Source: Ahaetulla prasina (taxonomy: Eukaryota; Chordata; Lepidosauria; Squamata; Colubridae). Taken from it: a stretch of 64,000 nucleotides of DNA. Below the pieces are notes generated by a model, which saw only the letters and a program-made list of their open reading frames with translations, had not been told where the DNA came from and did no database searches. How positions within the stretch are numbered: the first letter of the stretch is position 1; every line of letters begins with the position of its first letter. Positions 43,715 through 56,487 of this stretch are shown here, in pieces. Location of the stretch: assembly GCF_028640845.1 (NCBI RefSeq), contig NC_080541.1:163171502-163235501 (forward strand). The letters run 5' to 3'. The position numbers and the translations under genes are program-made.

Positions 43715-44720
43715 GAGTTTATTTATTTATTTTTCACATGTTTGAACTGCCCATCTTTCTCCGAGAGGGATTCTCGGCAGTATACAATAAAATGTTAAAA
43801 TATAAACACAGTATATAAGAATTAATTCCATGTAGCATTAGGAAGGGTAACTGGAATCCAGTCACCCTGACTCTACCCCAAATTAAGGGATTACAGGGTG
43901 GTAAAAAGGAAGAGAGTATATAAGAATTAAAATTTTAGAAATTAAAAGGAGGCAAGGATGATTAAACCCTACTAAAAATAGTGAAAAAGGTGAAGGGAGG
44001 ACTCTCAGGGCACTAACCAATCCCATGGCTGCGTGTCCCTCTGGATTTACCACGTGAGGCTGCAGAGCCATGTTATAACTCCTTTTCTGAATAGGGGTGG
44101 GAGCTGCCTCACCTCCGGGGGAAGATTATTCTGCAGTATTCTGCAGGGGTAACAGCAACTCTAGAAAGCTCTCTTTCTAGATCCCACCCCTTGGAATTCT
44201 TTAACTGAAGGGGTCTGCAATATACCTGACCAGGGGGGTTGGGCTGAAGTGATGGGCCAAAGATGGTTCTGTAGGTAGCCTAGCCCCATGCCATGTAGGG
44301 CTTTATAGACCACAGCCAACACCTTGAATTGGACCCATAAACAAAATGGTACCCGGTGCAGTTTGCGGGCAAAGGTGTTACATGAGCTCTTCTTTGGGAA
44401 CCCAAATGTGACTCATGCAGCTGCACTCTGCACCAGCTGAAACTTCCAGACACTTGGAAGAGTGGCCCCATATGGAGCACATTGCAAGAGGCCAGACAAA
44501 ATGTGAACCAGGGCACAAATGACCAAACAGAGAGCATGACTATCCAGGAAAGGGCATAACTGGCACAGAACATGAAATTAAGCAAATGGCATTCTAGCCA
44601 CGTCTGTCACCTGCTTTTCAAGCAGGAGCCGTGAATCCAAGAGGAATCCTTAGGTTACACACCAGGTCTATCTGGGGGTAGTGCAATCCCATCCAAAACC
44701 AGATAAACTTCTGGATGCAG
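43715..44720 (-). mobile_element. Unclassified LINE-like repeat, about 1 kb
   Basis: The left end has (TTTA)n and an L2-like tail (CCCATCTTTCTCCGAGAGGG). Moderately repetitive-looking, non-coding sequence then runs to about 44,720, including TAGGGCTTTATAGACCACAG and CAACACCTTGAATTGGACCC. These phrases recur in amniote genomes in my recollection, but I cannot name the family. No reading frame survives. Confidence 0.5.
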
Positions 44721-46110
44721 AGGGGCACCCACTCACAGCCATTATGTCAGTTGGGTTCAATTGTCAAAGACAGATACATAACATATCTACCCAGAAGTAG
44801 AAGAATTCTGGAAAATGGAGACCTTCAGACATGACTCAGGCCATAAAAATGCTTCTACACATTTAAAAAGCCCTTTGTCACAATCCCCCATACCAACATT
44901 TTAGTGTTTTCTTCATTGCTTTACATCCCACTATTGCGAGGCTAATTTTGATTTAAATGATATCAATTATTCCTTCTAGACCAAGCCGGATATGTTCCAA
45001 ATATGGCCACAACTAGATTACAGTGTGCAGAAAAATCAAAAGAATATGATAATTATGTTTTAAGGGGTAATGGTATTCACTCCCACTCAGTTTTTATCAC
45101 TACACAAAAGCACCAGTGTGGCCTATTCTAGGCAGCTGTGCTGAATAATAAAGATTTGAAGTCCTTTGTAGGCAGGAAGAAAAAATAAGTCTTTGTCTAC
45201 TTTACTTGGGATATTCTACCAAACACCCATCTGTAACTGTAAAGACCTTTGGAGTTGCAACAGGCTAAGGAAAGTTTGCGCAGATAAACAGAGTTATTCT
45301 AAATTTTGTGCCTACTGAGGAGTGAGTCACGAAATGCTTTTGCATTGCTTTTGAAAATATATGTGCAAATTGTCTCTCTGTTAAATAGGCCTGTTATATT
45401 TTTGAGGCTTTGTCAAGTCATATGAAAATGAGAATTGCAAATCATAAGGACATTCATCACCATTCTCCGAACAAATACAACACTGGGGCAGAACTTTATC
45501 AGTTTATTCACATCCTCTGTCTCCATTCTATTTTTGTCTTTTTACTCTCTGAATAGTTATTATCTGTGTTTAATCTTTCTTTTAATGATAAAATCTTGCA
45601 GGAATTTGCACCTTATACCTAAAGCAGAGTGCAGAATAGAACAGAACAGAATCTACAACTTCTTCCATGAATTCATGGCAAATGGAAAATAATCAGAGCA
45701 AAAGTATTTTTCAGAATGTCTTGATCACTGCCAGCCAAATATAAAGGGAAACAGGGAATTAGAAACTGATCATACTTCCATATATTTTGAGGATATTTTT
45801 AAAAGTAGATGAATTTGACCATGGCTAGGGTTCTGAAAAATATCTGGATGTAATTTACCTTCTTGGATGGATATTCATATAAATGGGAAAAATTCAAATC
45901 TGAATTACTTTTGCCTATCACTAAGGATTTTTTTCTAGTTTCTTTTGTCCAATTTATCCAGCTATATCCAAAAGGTGGAATCAATTATACGTTTCCATAA
46001 GTGGAAGTCATTTCTTTCAATGGAATAACCAAAAAGGATTCCACTTCTCCATATGTCTTTCATGTTTTCCATTAAATCAGATTTTGAGTATATGTGAAAA
46101 ACAGTCATCA

Positions 46111-46170
46111 GGAGAAAGAGAAAGAGAGAGAGAGAGAGAAAGAGAAAGAAAGAGAGAGAGGGAGGGAGGG
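46111..46170. repeat. (GA)n-rich microsatellite
   Basis: GAGAGA and AAAGA units followed by GGGAGGGAGGGA. Purine-only for about 60 bp. Confidence 0.9.
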
Positions 46171-46631
46171 ACTTAAATCCTACCTGACATTACACACTAT
46201 AAAGTACTGAATAATGTTTCATTACTAAATGATCTGCACTTTTTATCATGTCCATTTATTTTCAAAGTGAAAGAGGTGTTATTCTAAGGCTGATCTAGAA
46301 ACATTTAACTATAAAGTTATAATTTGGCAAAAGAACCAGTCTGGCATTTTGGTTACTGTACTTCACAAGATGGATCCATGAATCAGACCAGTTTTATTCA
46401 TTTAAATAGATACAATGGTTAAACCTGATACACATAATTTACTTTTATTAAGAAGGTAAATATCAAATATGTGATGTCATGTAACAAATTAGGCGTCCGA
46501 TACAAATCATAAGCATGAAGCCATTGGAAGCTCAAATATTTTCTTTATAGACGAATTTCAGAGCCAAGTTTGAAAGACTACCTTTATTGGACTCAATATA
46601 AAATATTGACAATGAAGCTTCCTGAATATAG

Positions 46632-46648
46632 CCCCCCCCCCCCCCCCC
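46632..46648. repeat. Poly(C) run of 17
   Basis: Uninterrupted C run. Could fold as G-rich structure on the opposite strand. Homopolymer length is prone to sequencing error. Confidence 0.9.
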
Positions 46649-47492
46649 GGAATCAATCCCATTCTGACCTGCAGAGGAGTTTTCTTTATCCCTAAAGCCT
46701 GACTGTCAATATTCCAGCTTTTAACCAATAAAAGGTATTATTTGAAACTTGACTCTACATTTTGCCTCACCGATAATAAAGGCAAGTAATTAAAAATATT
46801 GAGTGTAGCCAACGAGACGCTTACTGCATTGTGATGCATTACAAGCCACCTTCTTTCCAAGTGATCTATTATATTGCTCCCTAAAACATACAATGGATAA
46901 AAATAAAAAAGAAATGTAAACTAGAGAAAGAAGGGGGGAAAGCAATTTTCCAAGTTCCATTAAAGCATGAGATGCCATCCAAGACCCTCTTCATTCTGTT
47001 ACTTGACATTTGCAGTAATGCTGGATGACAGTCCCAGCAAGAATATTACTCAGAGGTGGCTACTGCTGAATTCTTAACGCCATCTGGAGTGTTGACCTGA
47101 GAAATCTAGATTTCTACCTGACTATTACGAAAGTAACAGGGAAATAAGATGCATTGCATTTAAAAAAATTTTTTTATTATGCTCAAACCAGGGCTATCAC
47201 ATCTGAGCTGCAAACATTGGGATGGCTGCTAGGTGGCAGGAAATAGCTAGAGTTTAAAATGTGTTTTTCCTGTCCTCTAGTGGTTGTATGTTTTTTTGCA
47301 GCTCAAAAATAGTACCTAGACCTAACTAATGGGCATTGTTGGGGAACAGGGGAAGGCTTTATGCAACAGAAAGGATCTTTCCTCAAGAAGTTTGTGCTGC
47401 CATATGAAACCTGTTTTCTTTTATAATGTATTTTCAGACACACATAACCACACACACAATATTGATATAATTGAATTAGTAACAGGGACGTC

Positions 47493-47589
47493 CCAATCTG
47501 GTCACCAGGACTAGAGGTTTTGTCTTCTGAGCTTTCGGACTTGTGCTTGGAAGACGAAACCTCTGATCTTGGTGACCCACCCAGATTGG
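47493..47589. repeat. Inverted repeat, possible Penelope-like remnant
   Basis: Left arm CCAATCTGGTCACCAGGAC with GAGGTTTTGTCTTC (47,493-47,527); right arm GAAGACGAAACCTC with TTGGTGACCCACCCAGATTGG (47,550-47,589). A GAAAC box lies in the right arm, as in the Penelope-like families. The open frame of 165 codons that begins here starts with TTG and resembles nothing I know, so I do not call it a gene. Confidence 0.55.
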
Positions 47590-48837
47590 ATCTTGCACAA
47601 TTACTCCTATCCCAAACATGTACATTTGCCTTCATTGATGAACTAGAAGCATTAAAGCTTTGTCAGTATGAATGGCTATTGCAAAAGCAATGTGCTGTCC
47701 AACCACAACCTCCACTCTTTTGTGACATGACACCCACAAGGGCAGAGCTTGTGTCACAAGACAACACTGTTTTTACCATTTTGATGAAAATATTGGTTAT
47801 TTTAGAGCTGACAGATACTTCTGATGCCTCTGATAATAGGTCTAAATTGGATTTTAAAAGAAGTAGTATGGGGGGGGAGGTTTATTCAAGAATACAGACA
47901 GTCTGTCTGTCTTTCCAGTGTGGTAATTGTGATACCATAACTATATTGGCCGTATCATTTTCCTTGGATTCTTTTGTGATCAGCCAGAGATGTGAAACTT
48001 CCTTCTTTTTTAAATAACTAGAATAGGAATTGCTGGTTTAGTTCTTTAATTCAGTAATTTCATGTAGATTCTTTTTGGCAAAATGTGGAGTCCCTAAAGG
48101 AGTCAATACAATCAGTTTTGAATTAAAAATATTCTTGGTTCAGGTCTATATTTGATTTCTACTGGTCTTGTGAATTCAGTGTTTATGATTTATAGGTATG
48201 GTTTGCTCGATATTGGTGGGTTTTTCTTTCTTGAAAGCTTTACAATTTTCCTATAAATTCTTATGGATAGCATTTATTTTATATTATTTGATGCCTATAT
48301 CTTATGGTAGTGTGATTTTTTAGGATGTAAATTATTTCTAACTCAGAAATTTATCTGAAATAGAATATTCCCATCTACTATAAACATTTGCTTTCTATTT
48401 TAGTTTTTGAATTTTCTCCATTCTTTACTATTCACATGAATTAACTCTTCAATTTCATCTCACACTCTAAGGAGCCTAATTTCACTGCATTTCCAAACTA
48501 TTTCCTGTCTTCATTGGACATTACGCTTAAACAAGCTTGCCTCCTCTCTGCTACAATTTAGTAAGTGCAAATTACAATATTTCACTTCTTGCCCAACCGT
48601 GCTGTAAGATATTCTTTCTATACAGGCAAGCAACGGTATTTATTATTTATTCAATTTATATCATGGCTTTCTCTTATACAATAGTCTAGGTTACCTAGCA
48701 GCAATTAAAAATACAAATGATAAAGCATCTGAATAAAAGCAATACAATTTAAACTAAGAAAAATAAAATAAAATTAGTATAAATAAAATAGAAATAAAGA
48801 CAACTAACAATGAAAAGGAGAATATTTGTAGCTCAGG

Positions 48838-49025
48838 GTTAAAATGAGGGGTCCTTGGTGCTCTCTGAGCTTGCTTGTTTTCTTGCAGATACTTCATTAC
48901 CAAACTAGGTAACATTATCAGTGCTAGCATGATGTTACCTAGCTTGGGTAATGAAATGTCTGTGAGAAAACAACCAAGCTCAGAGAGCGCCAAGGACCCC
49001 TCATTTTAACCCTGAGCGACAAATA
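48838..49025. mobile_element. Penelope-like inverted-repeat fragment, family A
   Basis: Arms of about 90 bp: GGTCCTTGGTGCTCTCTGAG at the left and AGAGAGCGCCAAGGACC at the right, meeting at about 48,927. Both arms carry the stem TTACC...GGTAA and a GAAA box in the hammerhead-like position. The best-preserved inverted pair of this family in the window. Confidence 0.55.
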
Positions 49026-49755
49026 TTCTCCTTTAAAAGATTTTAATAGAGACGGAGGTCTTCAAAATGGCAGCTGTTCGACATAAATGAGAAAGCTCAT
49101 AGTAGGAATGGCATTATTGTCAGACCACGAGGGCCAGATGAAAGCATTTAAAGTCGAAGTAGCATGTGTTGGATGTTAGGGGAACTCTTGATTTTGATTT
49201 CAGTGATGCTTCTCATGGACATTTTAATTAGTTGCGTGTTTTTATTGGATTGCTGTAAATTTCTGTAAGTCTTTATTTTGGTGGCCTACAACTAGAATGA
49301 ATGAATGGAGGGATAGATACATTCATACATCAATGTGTCCTCTTCTTTGGACCAGTTGGGACCACAGCCTTTCAGTCCTGAAGCCTTTTGAGTATAATTC
49401 TTTCCGCAGAGAAGATTATTCAACTCTGGCTTAATTTTAGAAAGTTGACAATGATTCTTTATTTCAGCGGATGCTCGCAGACAGTTGCTTCACAAAGTTG
49501 CCATTATCGCGTGGTAAGTTTTTAAAAGTACAGCTGCGTGTTTTTTATCCATTGCCTGGATACAAAAGGGTACTATGAATATGCTATGAAATTAGCAATT
49601 GTGAGACTATAAAAATGGATCTAAATTTTCCTCCCACTGCTGCTCTGCTTTTCCTCCCCAAACTCCCTGACTAAGATCTGGCCTTTTGCAGACTGTGTCC
49701 TCAGCACCGATCCCTGCAAAGAAATATAATCTTGCCCAGTCCATATGGTTTGGAT

Positions 49756-50060
49756 CAGTGGTGGGTTTCAATTTTTTTTATTACCGGTTCTGTGGGTGTG
49801 GCTTAGTGGGTGGCATGGCTTGGTGGGCATGGTTTGGTGGGTGTGGCAGGGGAAGGATACTGCAAAATTTCCATTCCCACCCCCTCCAAGGGAAGGTTAC
49901 TGCAAAATCCTCATTTCATCCCAATCAGCTCGCACTTGGGAGGCAGAGAATAGATGGGGACAGGGCCAGGCAGAATTTTTACTACCGGTTCTCCGAACTA
50001 CTCAAAATATCCTCTACCGGTTCTCCAGAATTGGTCAGAACCTGCTGAAACCCACCTCTG
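49756..50060. mobile_element. hAT-type MITE with 8-bp TSD
   Basis: Starts CAGTGGTGGGTTTCAA, ends TGAAACCCACCTCTG. Target duplication GTTTGGAT (49,748-49,755) and GTATGGAT (50,061-50,068). Same family as 2,034 and 2,845, with an internal tandem expansion of TGGTGGGTGTGG-type units. Confidence 0.88.
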
Positions 50061-50069
50061 GTATGGATC

Positions 50070-51550
50070 TCTTGTAGGTTACTACATAAGCATTGTTGCT
50101 AGCACAGTTTCATTCATGTCGCAGTTGAATCCTATTATGAGGTAGCTGACTACTACAAGAAGCTGTGCTCACAGTTGGGAAAAGTTGTAAACAACCCCAA
50201 TTTTCTTAATGCCAGAAAACAAAATAGTTCTCTTTACTACCTTTATATTATTGTGCCTCTTCTGATGATCCATTTTTTAAAAAATTCTTCCACCGATTTG
50301 TCACTTTTTCTTTTAATCTATTAATATTCTGCACTGCTGAGCTACCACTGGAACATCTCTAGGAATTCACCTCTTTGTATTTTTTAAAAAATAAACTACT
50401 CTGTACCCATGTAAATTGCAGGATTACCCTAAAACTCCTGATAATTTGCATTTGAACAAGGATGGTTTTTTTTTTACTTTAGATGCAGAATGTCTGAAAG
50501 TCATAGAAGTGGATGTTCAAAGCATCTAAAAGGCCATTGGAACCATTTAATTTTAGAATGGACAGTATACAAAATCAGTGGGAATTGGGTAACTTTAATA
50601 AACATAAACAAAACAACAAATAATTACAAAAATTAATTAATTTTTTGTAATTAAAAAAAAGACCCCACATCTAAGTGGGCGGTAAGCATATATAGCAATC
50701 TACTTTCCCTGTTTCTAATCAAGCATATCAACTTGATGACCAACCAGATCACTTTTGTATCTTATTTTTTTTATATTGGTGATGGACACGGCTACTGGGC
50801 AATCCTTCCCATTAAAAAAGCAAAAACATCACAGCCTCTCATGGGCATTTTAAAGTCTCACAGAGAAAGGACAACAGGGGACTAGAAGACCCTTTTTCTC
50901 CTTTGGGAAATCTTCATCTTCAAGCACAACTTAACCACCAAAATATTAGAATGGGCACACAAAACACCATTGTCTCTAAAACTAATTAGTGTTCTGCTGT
51001 CTAATGCCAAAGCCTACATGATGTCTTGACCTTTTTGCATTATTGTATCTAAGGTTGTGCCATAAAACAGAGGGAAGCGCAAAGTGCCCCGAGTGAGGTT
51101 CAGAGGTTTACACTTTTAAGTAGTTCAATTGAGGGAAACAATGTGGGCAGTGTATCAGCCTCCTTTAAAGATGCTCTTGATGAATCGTGGCTACAAGAAA
51201 AATAATGCCACAACAGAGCTTCGTAGGGACCCCTCGTTAGAACTCACTTTTTCAGATCCATCCCAATGTTAACATGCCATATAACTTTATCTTTTTTTTA
51301 AAAATTGAAAATCGTGGTCTTGTTACATAAGCTGGAATCTTATCCCAAAATTCGCATTCATGTATGAACACAGACATTTTTTCTTTTTGCTAAAGGGATC
51401 CAGCAGCAGAGCAGAAAATGTCTAAAATAAAAGAAGTAACAATGTAATGCATCTGGTTTCAAAATCACTATTGAAACACAGGCAGCCAAATCTTCTGGCC
51501 AGCATTAATAGACTAATGCAATGCTGGTAATTTATGTCTTAGCCACATTC
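50070..51550. other. Unassigned stretch
   Basis: No gene or named repeat recognised. 51,030-51,240 has a mixed texture that could be conserved non-coding sequence, but this is not testable here. Confidence 0.25.
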
Positions 51551-51564
51551 AGCAAACAAAGAGA

Positions 51565-51680
51565 TTCATTTATTTGTTTAAATTGATATACCACCCATCT
51601 TGCCATCAAGGCACCCTGGGTGGTTACAGCATCGTAAAAACAGAGATGCAAATATTAAAACATTAATATTAAAATAATTA
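51565..51680 (-). mobile_element. Degenerate LINE 3' tail
   Basis: TTTATTTGTTTAAATTGATA followed by CCACCCATCTTGCCATCAAGG and a GGTGG box. Resembles the L2-like tails at 9,181 and 27,800 but is old. Confidence 0.45.
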
Positions 51681-51907
51681 AGACATCCACATATTGTAAG
51701 AAATGGGAAAGATCCTTAGTAAGAATATGTTTCTTAGAAACAAGCCAAATAAACTAAATCCAACGATTTTTGCATCAGTTGAGTGGTTGGGTGGGTGCAA
51801 TTCTTATGCCGAGTCATGGTTTGTTGAGTTCGCTGACTAAGTCCTAAATGGCTGGATTCGCAGAAAAGGCTACCTATGCCTAAGGATAATAATTCAACAC
51901 CACCGTA

Positions 51908-52145
51908 CCGTGTTCCCCTGAAAATAAGACCGGGTCTTATATTAATTTTTGCTCCAGAAGACGCATTAGGGCTTGTTTTCTGGTTAGGTTTTATTTTGGG
52001 AAAAATACAGTAGTAAATACACCCATCTGGCTGACAATCTTAACTGAGGCTTATTTTGGGGGTAGGGCTTATATTACGAGCATCCTGAAAAATCATGCTA
52101 GGAGTTATTTTCTGGCTGGGTCTTATTTTGGGGGAAATGGTGTGT
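51908..52145. mobile_element. MITE of the 'AAAATAAGAC' type
   Basis: Left end CCGTGTTCCCCTGAAAATAA, right end GGGTCTTATTTTGGGGGAAA, with several internal GGCTTATTTTGGGG-type repeats. Inverted termini and no coding content mark a non-autonomous DNA transposon. TA precedes the left end, but the right flank is unclear, so the superfamily is not assigned. Confidence 0.6.
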
Positions 52146-52149
52146 TAAA

Positions 52150-53240
52150 TCCCATTCTGTATGATAAGCAGGGAGCTAAAAGCTGTCTATGGTTATCGTA
52201 ATTTCTACACAGTGGATCACAAATTTTCATGTTCACCGCATTAGATGTACTGACTCTAATAAAAAGAAAAGTTATGCAATACTATTTTTGGTTTTTAAGA
52301 CATGCTAAGACACATTTTTACTCTTTACCAGTAGCTGCAGAACTGTAGATCATTATGCTCATGGTTTGTATGATTACAGACAGCTTTTCCCTGTTTCAGC
52401 ATTTGAAGTCATTGTAATCCCTGGCTTTGGAAGTTAAAACCTAGTGATAGTTTTATTGACTTTCTAATGCAAATCTCAGCTTTCTCTCAGTCAGAATTAA
52501 CCTCTCAGGTCAGAAAGGCTGAGACCGACCTAAGCAAGAAGCTAATATTTGCAATTATGTAATTCAGCAGGATCAAAATTAAATATTTGCTAATTATGAA
52601 GAGTGAGCTAGTCATGTCCAACCCCACCTCCTTTTTCAGTGGTGTTGTCAGGGGAGTTAAGCCAGTCTTTTTGGCAGTTAGTTTTAAGACCATTAAATTA
52701 TCCTCATTTGCAATATATTTGTAGAAGATTGCAGCCCATCTAAATTGACCCTGAAGGAAGACTTATTTCATTAATAGGCTGTCTTGTGCTAATGCATAAG
52801 GCTAGAAAAATATATCTATTAAATGTTTAATGTCCAAATGATGTTTCTGGCTTTTTTCTTAATTACAAAGCAAAATGAGCCTGAAGTACAGTATGTTTAA
52901 CAAAAAAATAATCAATTTAATCAATCTTTAAAGAGAAAAAAAAATAGGCGTTTTCCAATTACGAATATACTTGAGTTTCGGTTTTATTGCACTGGATAGA
53001 ATTGTAATAAAAAGATGACAAAATATTTTTTTCTTAAATTAATATTCCATATGGACATCTACTAATATTTCCCAATCTTCCATCATCCAAAATTCAGGAA
53101 TATTATGCTTTAATACATAAATAAGAATTTTTTATTAAATCTGGCATCTGATAGCCAAATACATAAATAGATAAACAAAACCATTCTCTGTCCTTCAGTA
53201 TTGCTTTTGCAGAATGTTTTAAAAAATAAAATGGACTAAG
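52150..53240. other. Unassigned stretch, possible conserved non-coding DNA
   Basis: 52,370-52,760 has no repeat features and contains several TAATT/ATTA motifs in otherwise complex sequence, a texture often seen in conserved enhancers. This is only an impression. Confidence 0.25.
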
Positions 53241-53243
53241 GTT

Positions 53244-53363
53244 GAAAGCTGAAGAAGCTTCTTAGATGAGAAGCAAATTGTCTTCAAAGAAAAAGCAGAA
53301 AGTCTAGTTGCCTCTTGAAAAAGCACCTTTGGGACAACCATGACTTGAGAATCTCCATTGACA
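53244..53363 (+). mobile_element. Penelope-like fragment, family B (single arm)
   Basis: CTGAAGA, then stem GCTTCT/AGAAGC with a 6-base loop, then AAATT in place of the GAAAC box. Followed by AAGTCTAGTTGCCTCTTG and CACCTTTGGGACAACCATGA, matching the right arm at 15,190-15,300. Confidence 0.5.
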
Positions 53364-53699
53364 TTAAGGTTGAACATATAACTGCAAGGTTAACATATAA
53401 TGCTTCTTACCACCATGTATTTTTGCTGCAAAATCATAAACAATACCCTCCTCCAATAGATGCTGCTTAATTTCAGTATTTAATCAGTAAATTTGATCTG
53501 GAAGGGCTGGGTACATTCCATGGAAGGCAGATGGCCCATCCTTGCTCTAGTGCAAAATATAGATGATCAGAACTCTACAAATCTGCATGTATGATGGCTG
53601 GGTATTGTTGTCTGTGGTCTTTGTGGAATATAAACACACGCTATGGGAAATTATATGGTACATGGAAATTCATTGTCTTGGTAATAGATCTTTCTTCTC

Positions 53700-53890
53700 T
53701 CCATGGAGATCATCATCTTTATCTCTACGGACTGAGATCTGGTGGATGGGAGACCACCATGCAATGCCATCAATTCCTGAGACCAAAAAGGTCTCAGAAG
53801 AAGCCAAAGGAAAACTACTTTGGTATTATGCCAAAACAAATCCAAGTTCATGAAGTCCCCAGGAACTGAATTCATCTTGAAGAATAAAAT
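53700..53890 (+). mobile_element. Possible old SINE/LINE remnant
   Basis: Phrases such as GAGACCACCATGCAATGCCA, AAGGTCTCAGAAGAAG and CATGAAGTCCCCAGGAACTG resemble a dispersed vertebrate repeat, but I cannot name it. The 90-codon open frames here are not convincing as host exons. Confidence 0.3.
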
Positions 53891-54183
53891 TTAAAATGAC
53901 ATATTGATTGTAAGACTTTCAGGAAAATGGAAATAGAGTTTAAGCCTTAACTTTTTCACTGCTTGGTTTCGAAAATCTCTCTGTCTCAGTAGGCTCTGTT
54001 CTACAATCATTAGTCACCTGTTATTGCAATTTTTTCATAACAAGAACAAGATGCAAGTATTATGAACAAATAGACAAACTCACAATTTTCTTTGCCCAAC
54101 TCCTTTCAATATCACTTTACTCATATATTTTAGACTGATTTCTTCTTCAGTTTGAGGCATACTGTATTATTGGAGAAATATAA

Positions 54184-54460
54184 CGAAACAACAGATTTGA
54201 AAGAGACCTTGGATGTCTTCTAGTCCAATCTCCTACTCAAGCAGAAGACTCTATACCAATTCAGACAAATGGTTATCCAATCTCTTCTTAAAAACTTCCA
54301 GGGGTGGAGGAGCCACAACTTCTGGAGGCAAGTCGTTCAACTGATTAATTGTTCTAATTGCCAGGAAATTTCTCCTTAATTCTCTTTGGTTCTCTCCTTG
54401 CTTAGTTTCCATCCATTACTTTTTGTTCTGCCTTCAGGTATTTTGGAGAATAGGGTTGAA
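54184..54460 (-). mobile_element. CR1 LINE 3' fragment
   Basis: AACAGATTTGAAAGAGACCT, then the CR1 3' sequence (ACTTCTGGAGGCAAGTCGTT) on the minus strand up to ATTTTGGAGAATAGGGTTG. Older and more divergent than the 32,985 copy. Confidence 0.8.
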
Positions 54461-54479
54461 ACTCCACCCCCCTTCTTAT

Positions 54480-56410
54480 ATATGGTGACCGCATTAGTTC
54501 AACAACCTGATGCAGGTTTATTAGCACTTTTGGATATTGCACTCTCCTCTTACATTTTGATGTTTGTTTAAAGAAAATAAATTATTTTATAATGTAACCT
54601 GGCTTCTGTTTGAATGAGCTGTACTGAGAAAATAGGAATGTTGTGATGGATATCCTTGTTTATGGAAGCCCTTGCAAGGTCAAGTTGAGTCCAGCTGAAA
54701 CTGAGGGCATACCAAAAAAAGGCTTCTGCTAGCAAAAAATAATTTTATACCCTACATACTAACAAATGCATTTCCAAAGGGACTCTAAAGAGAACTTAAA
54801 ATACTTTTAATTCCCAAGGCTTGTCCTGTAATTGAATTACCCAATATAGAAGTCAGGAAGAGAATGCTGGTGATAAGGTGGCATTGCTTAGCACTTTGAA
54901 AACTTTATGAGATGTAAAGATAAATAATTGAATCACAACTCAGAATACTCATTCGTGGCAAATGTGAAGAAAAACATTCTAAAGTTTATCATTCATCTTC
55001 AGCAAGGGGGGAAAAAACCCTTAACTGCTCTAAAAGGAAAGCCCACATATAGTTCACATCAAAAGAATATCAGGCATTCTTTTGTTTCAGTATATATTCC
55101 CATTAATTTGGACTTCTGGTATGCAAGTCTGTAAACAGCCTATTAAGCATATGAAGCTTATGACTTGACTGTTTTAGCAACATGTATTTGAAGCAACGGT
55201 TTTAAAATGCCTCCCGTTTAACACAGCTTGTATTTCATTACAAACTACCAAATCTCAGCTGTTATGAGAGAATTGACAGCTGTATTTTCCTAGCATTAAC
55301 TAACGCTATGGAAAAAAATATTGACAGTGTTTCCTGAGCTTCTGTCACAAGTTTGTTGGAAATATTGTCTCCCCTTCAATGAGCTGCACAATACGGATAT
55401 TGCCAACTGTGGGCTACAAGCTGTTTCTTTACTGCAATTAAAAACACAAAACAACATACCGGGGCAGGTACGGTGGAAAATGATACACCAGATTGGATTA
55501 CTGCCAACAAAACAAATTCATTTATATATATATATTTCCCATCATTTTTCTTTGTGCATCAAGTCTTTTTTTTACTGAATGTGTAAAGGGGAGAACTAAC
55601 TATTAAGCCTTTTTTTTTGCTAAAGGAGAGGATAAAAATGCTTCAAATAAAAAAGTTGTTTTTCATGCCGTGGAGTCTTTGTTCTCTTCTTATTGCAAAA
55701 AAATCTGAAACCTTTAAAAAGTGAGGGAATGAGTAAGAAATATGGGAAAGTATGATGGGGATGATGGAGGAGAATATACAACCTGGAAAGGATCAAGTAG
55801 ACATGGGAATGTATCAAGGGGCAGAGAGGTCTGTAGGATCCAATACTGGTGTCAAAATGATGGAAGCAACATTTTGCCATAAGTTCTGTCCATGTTGTAC
55901 CTATGTGTGAAATCATTTTGAACATACCCAATGCTTTTGACACAAGGAAGCAAAGGAAGGCAGAAGAAGTGTAGAAGCAGCAGCAGAAGGAACATATCAG
56001 CCTTATAGGTAGACCAGACAAGAAACATAACCAGATGAGCTACATTAACATAATCATGCAAGTCTGTAAGTACAATTCTGCCACGTCTGAGAAACTAGGG
56101 AGGGTCTCTTCTGAAATTCTTGCCCTGTCCACTATCCAGCTGTGGCTATGTTTTCTCTCTTCTGATCGTTCCCTAGGCAGGATTTCTTGGCCCATCCTCT
56201 CAAGGTCTTTCCCATATACCATTACAGATCAGGAGAATCTCGAGAATCTTATTTCAAAATGAGCAGCAGGTGGGTGTGGATAAAGAAAAAATTATGATAT
56301 CGTGGGAATGAAGGGATATTGTGGGACAGACAGGCAACTCCACCATACCACATCTGACCCAGGAGCTCCTTTTAGCATTCCTACTATACAAAGAGACCTA
56401 GTCGGGTGCC
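54480..56410. other. Unassigned stretch
   Basis: No gene or named repeat recognised. A short (TA)n run is at 55,520-55,535. The 133-codon minus-strand open frame at 55,620-56,021 has low-complexity hydrophobic content and no recognisable domain. Confidence 0.3.
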
Positions 56411-56416
56411 TTAGAG

Positions 56417-56487
56417 CAATGTTTCTCAACCTCAGCCACTTTAAGATACGTAGACTTTCAACTCTCAGAATTTCCAAGCCAGCCAAA
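56417..56487. mobile_element. Half of a palindromic hAT-type MITE
   Basis: CAATGTTTCTCAACCTCAGC and TTTCAACTCTCAGAATTTCC resemble one arm of the foldback family at 377 and 724 (a sister family with a TTTCTCAACC terminus). The second arm is missing. Confidence 0.5.

Larger units (their letters stand above)
44725..47485. other. Unassigned stretch with simple repeats
   Basis: No gene recognised. Holds a GA-rich tract (46,111-46,170) and a run of 17 C (46,632-46,648). The rest is AT-rich unique-looking DNA. Confidence 0.35.

Noticed and set aside
47520..48017. 165-codon open frame
   Set aside because: Starts with TTG inside an inverted repeat, has no domain I recognise and no codon or splice context supporting a gene. 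Left uncalled, though a protein search would be reasonable.
53563..53875. 90-codon overlapping frames as a possible host exon
   Set aside because: No splice-site pattern or recognisable domain, and wording shared with a dispersed repeat is more likely.
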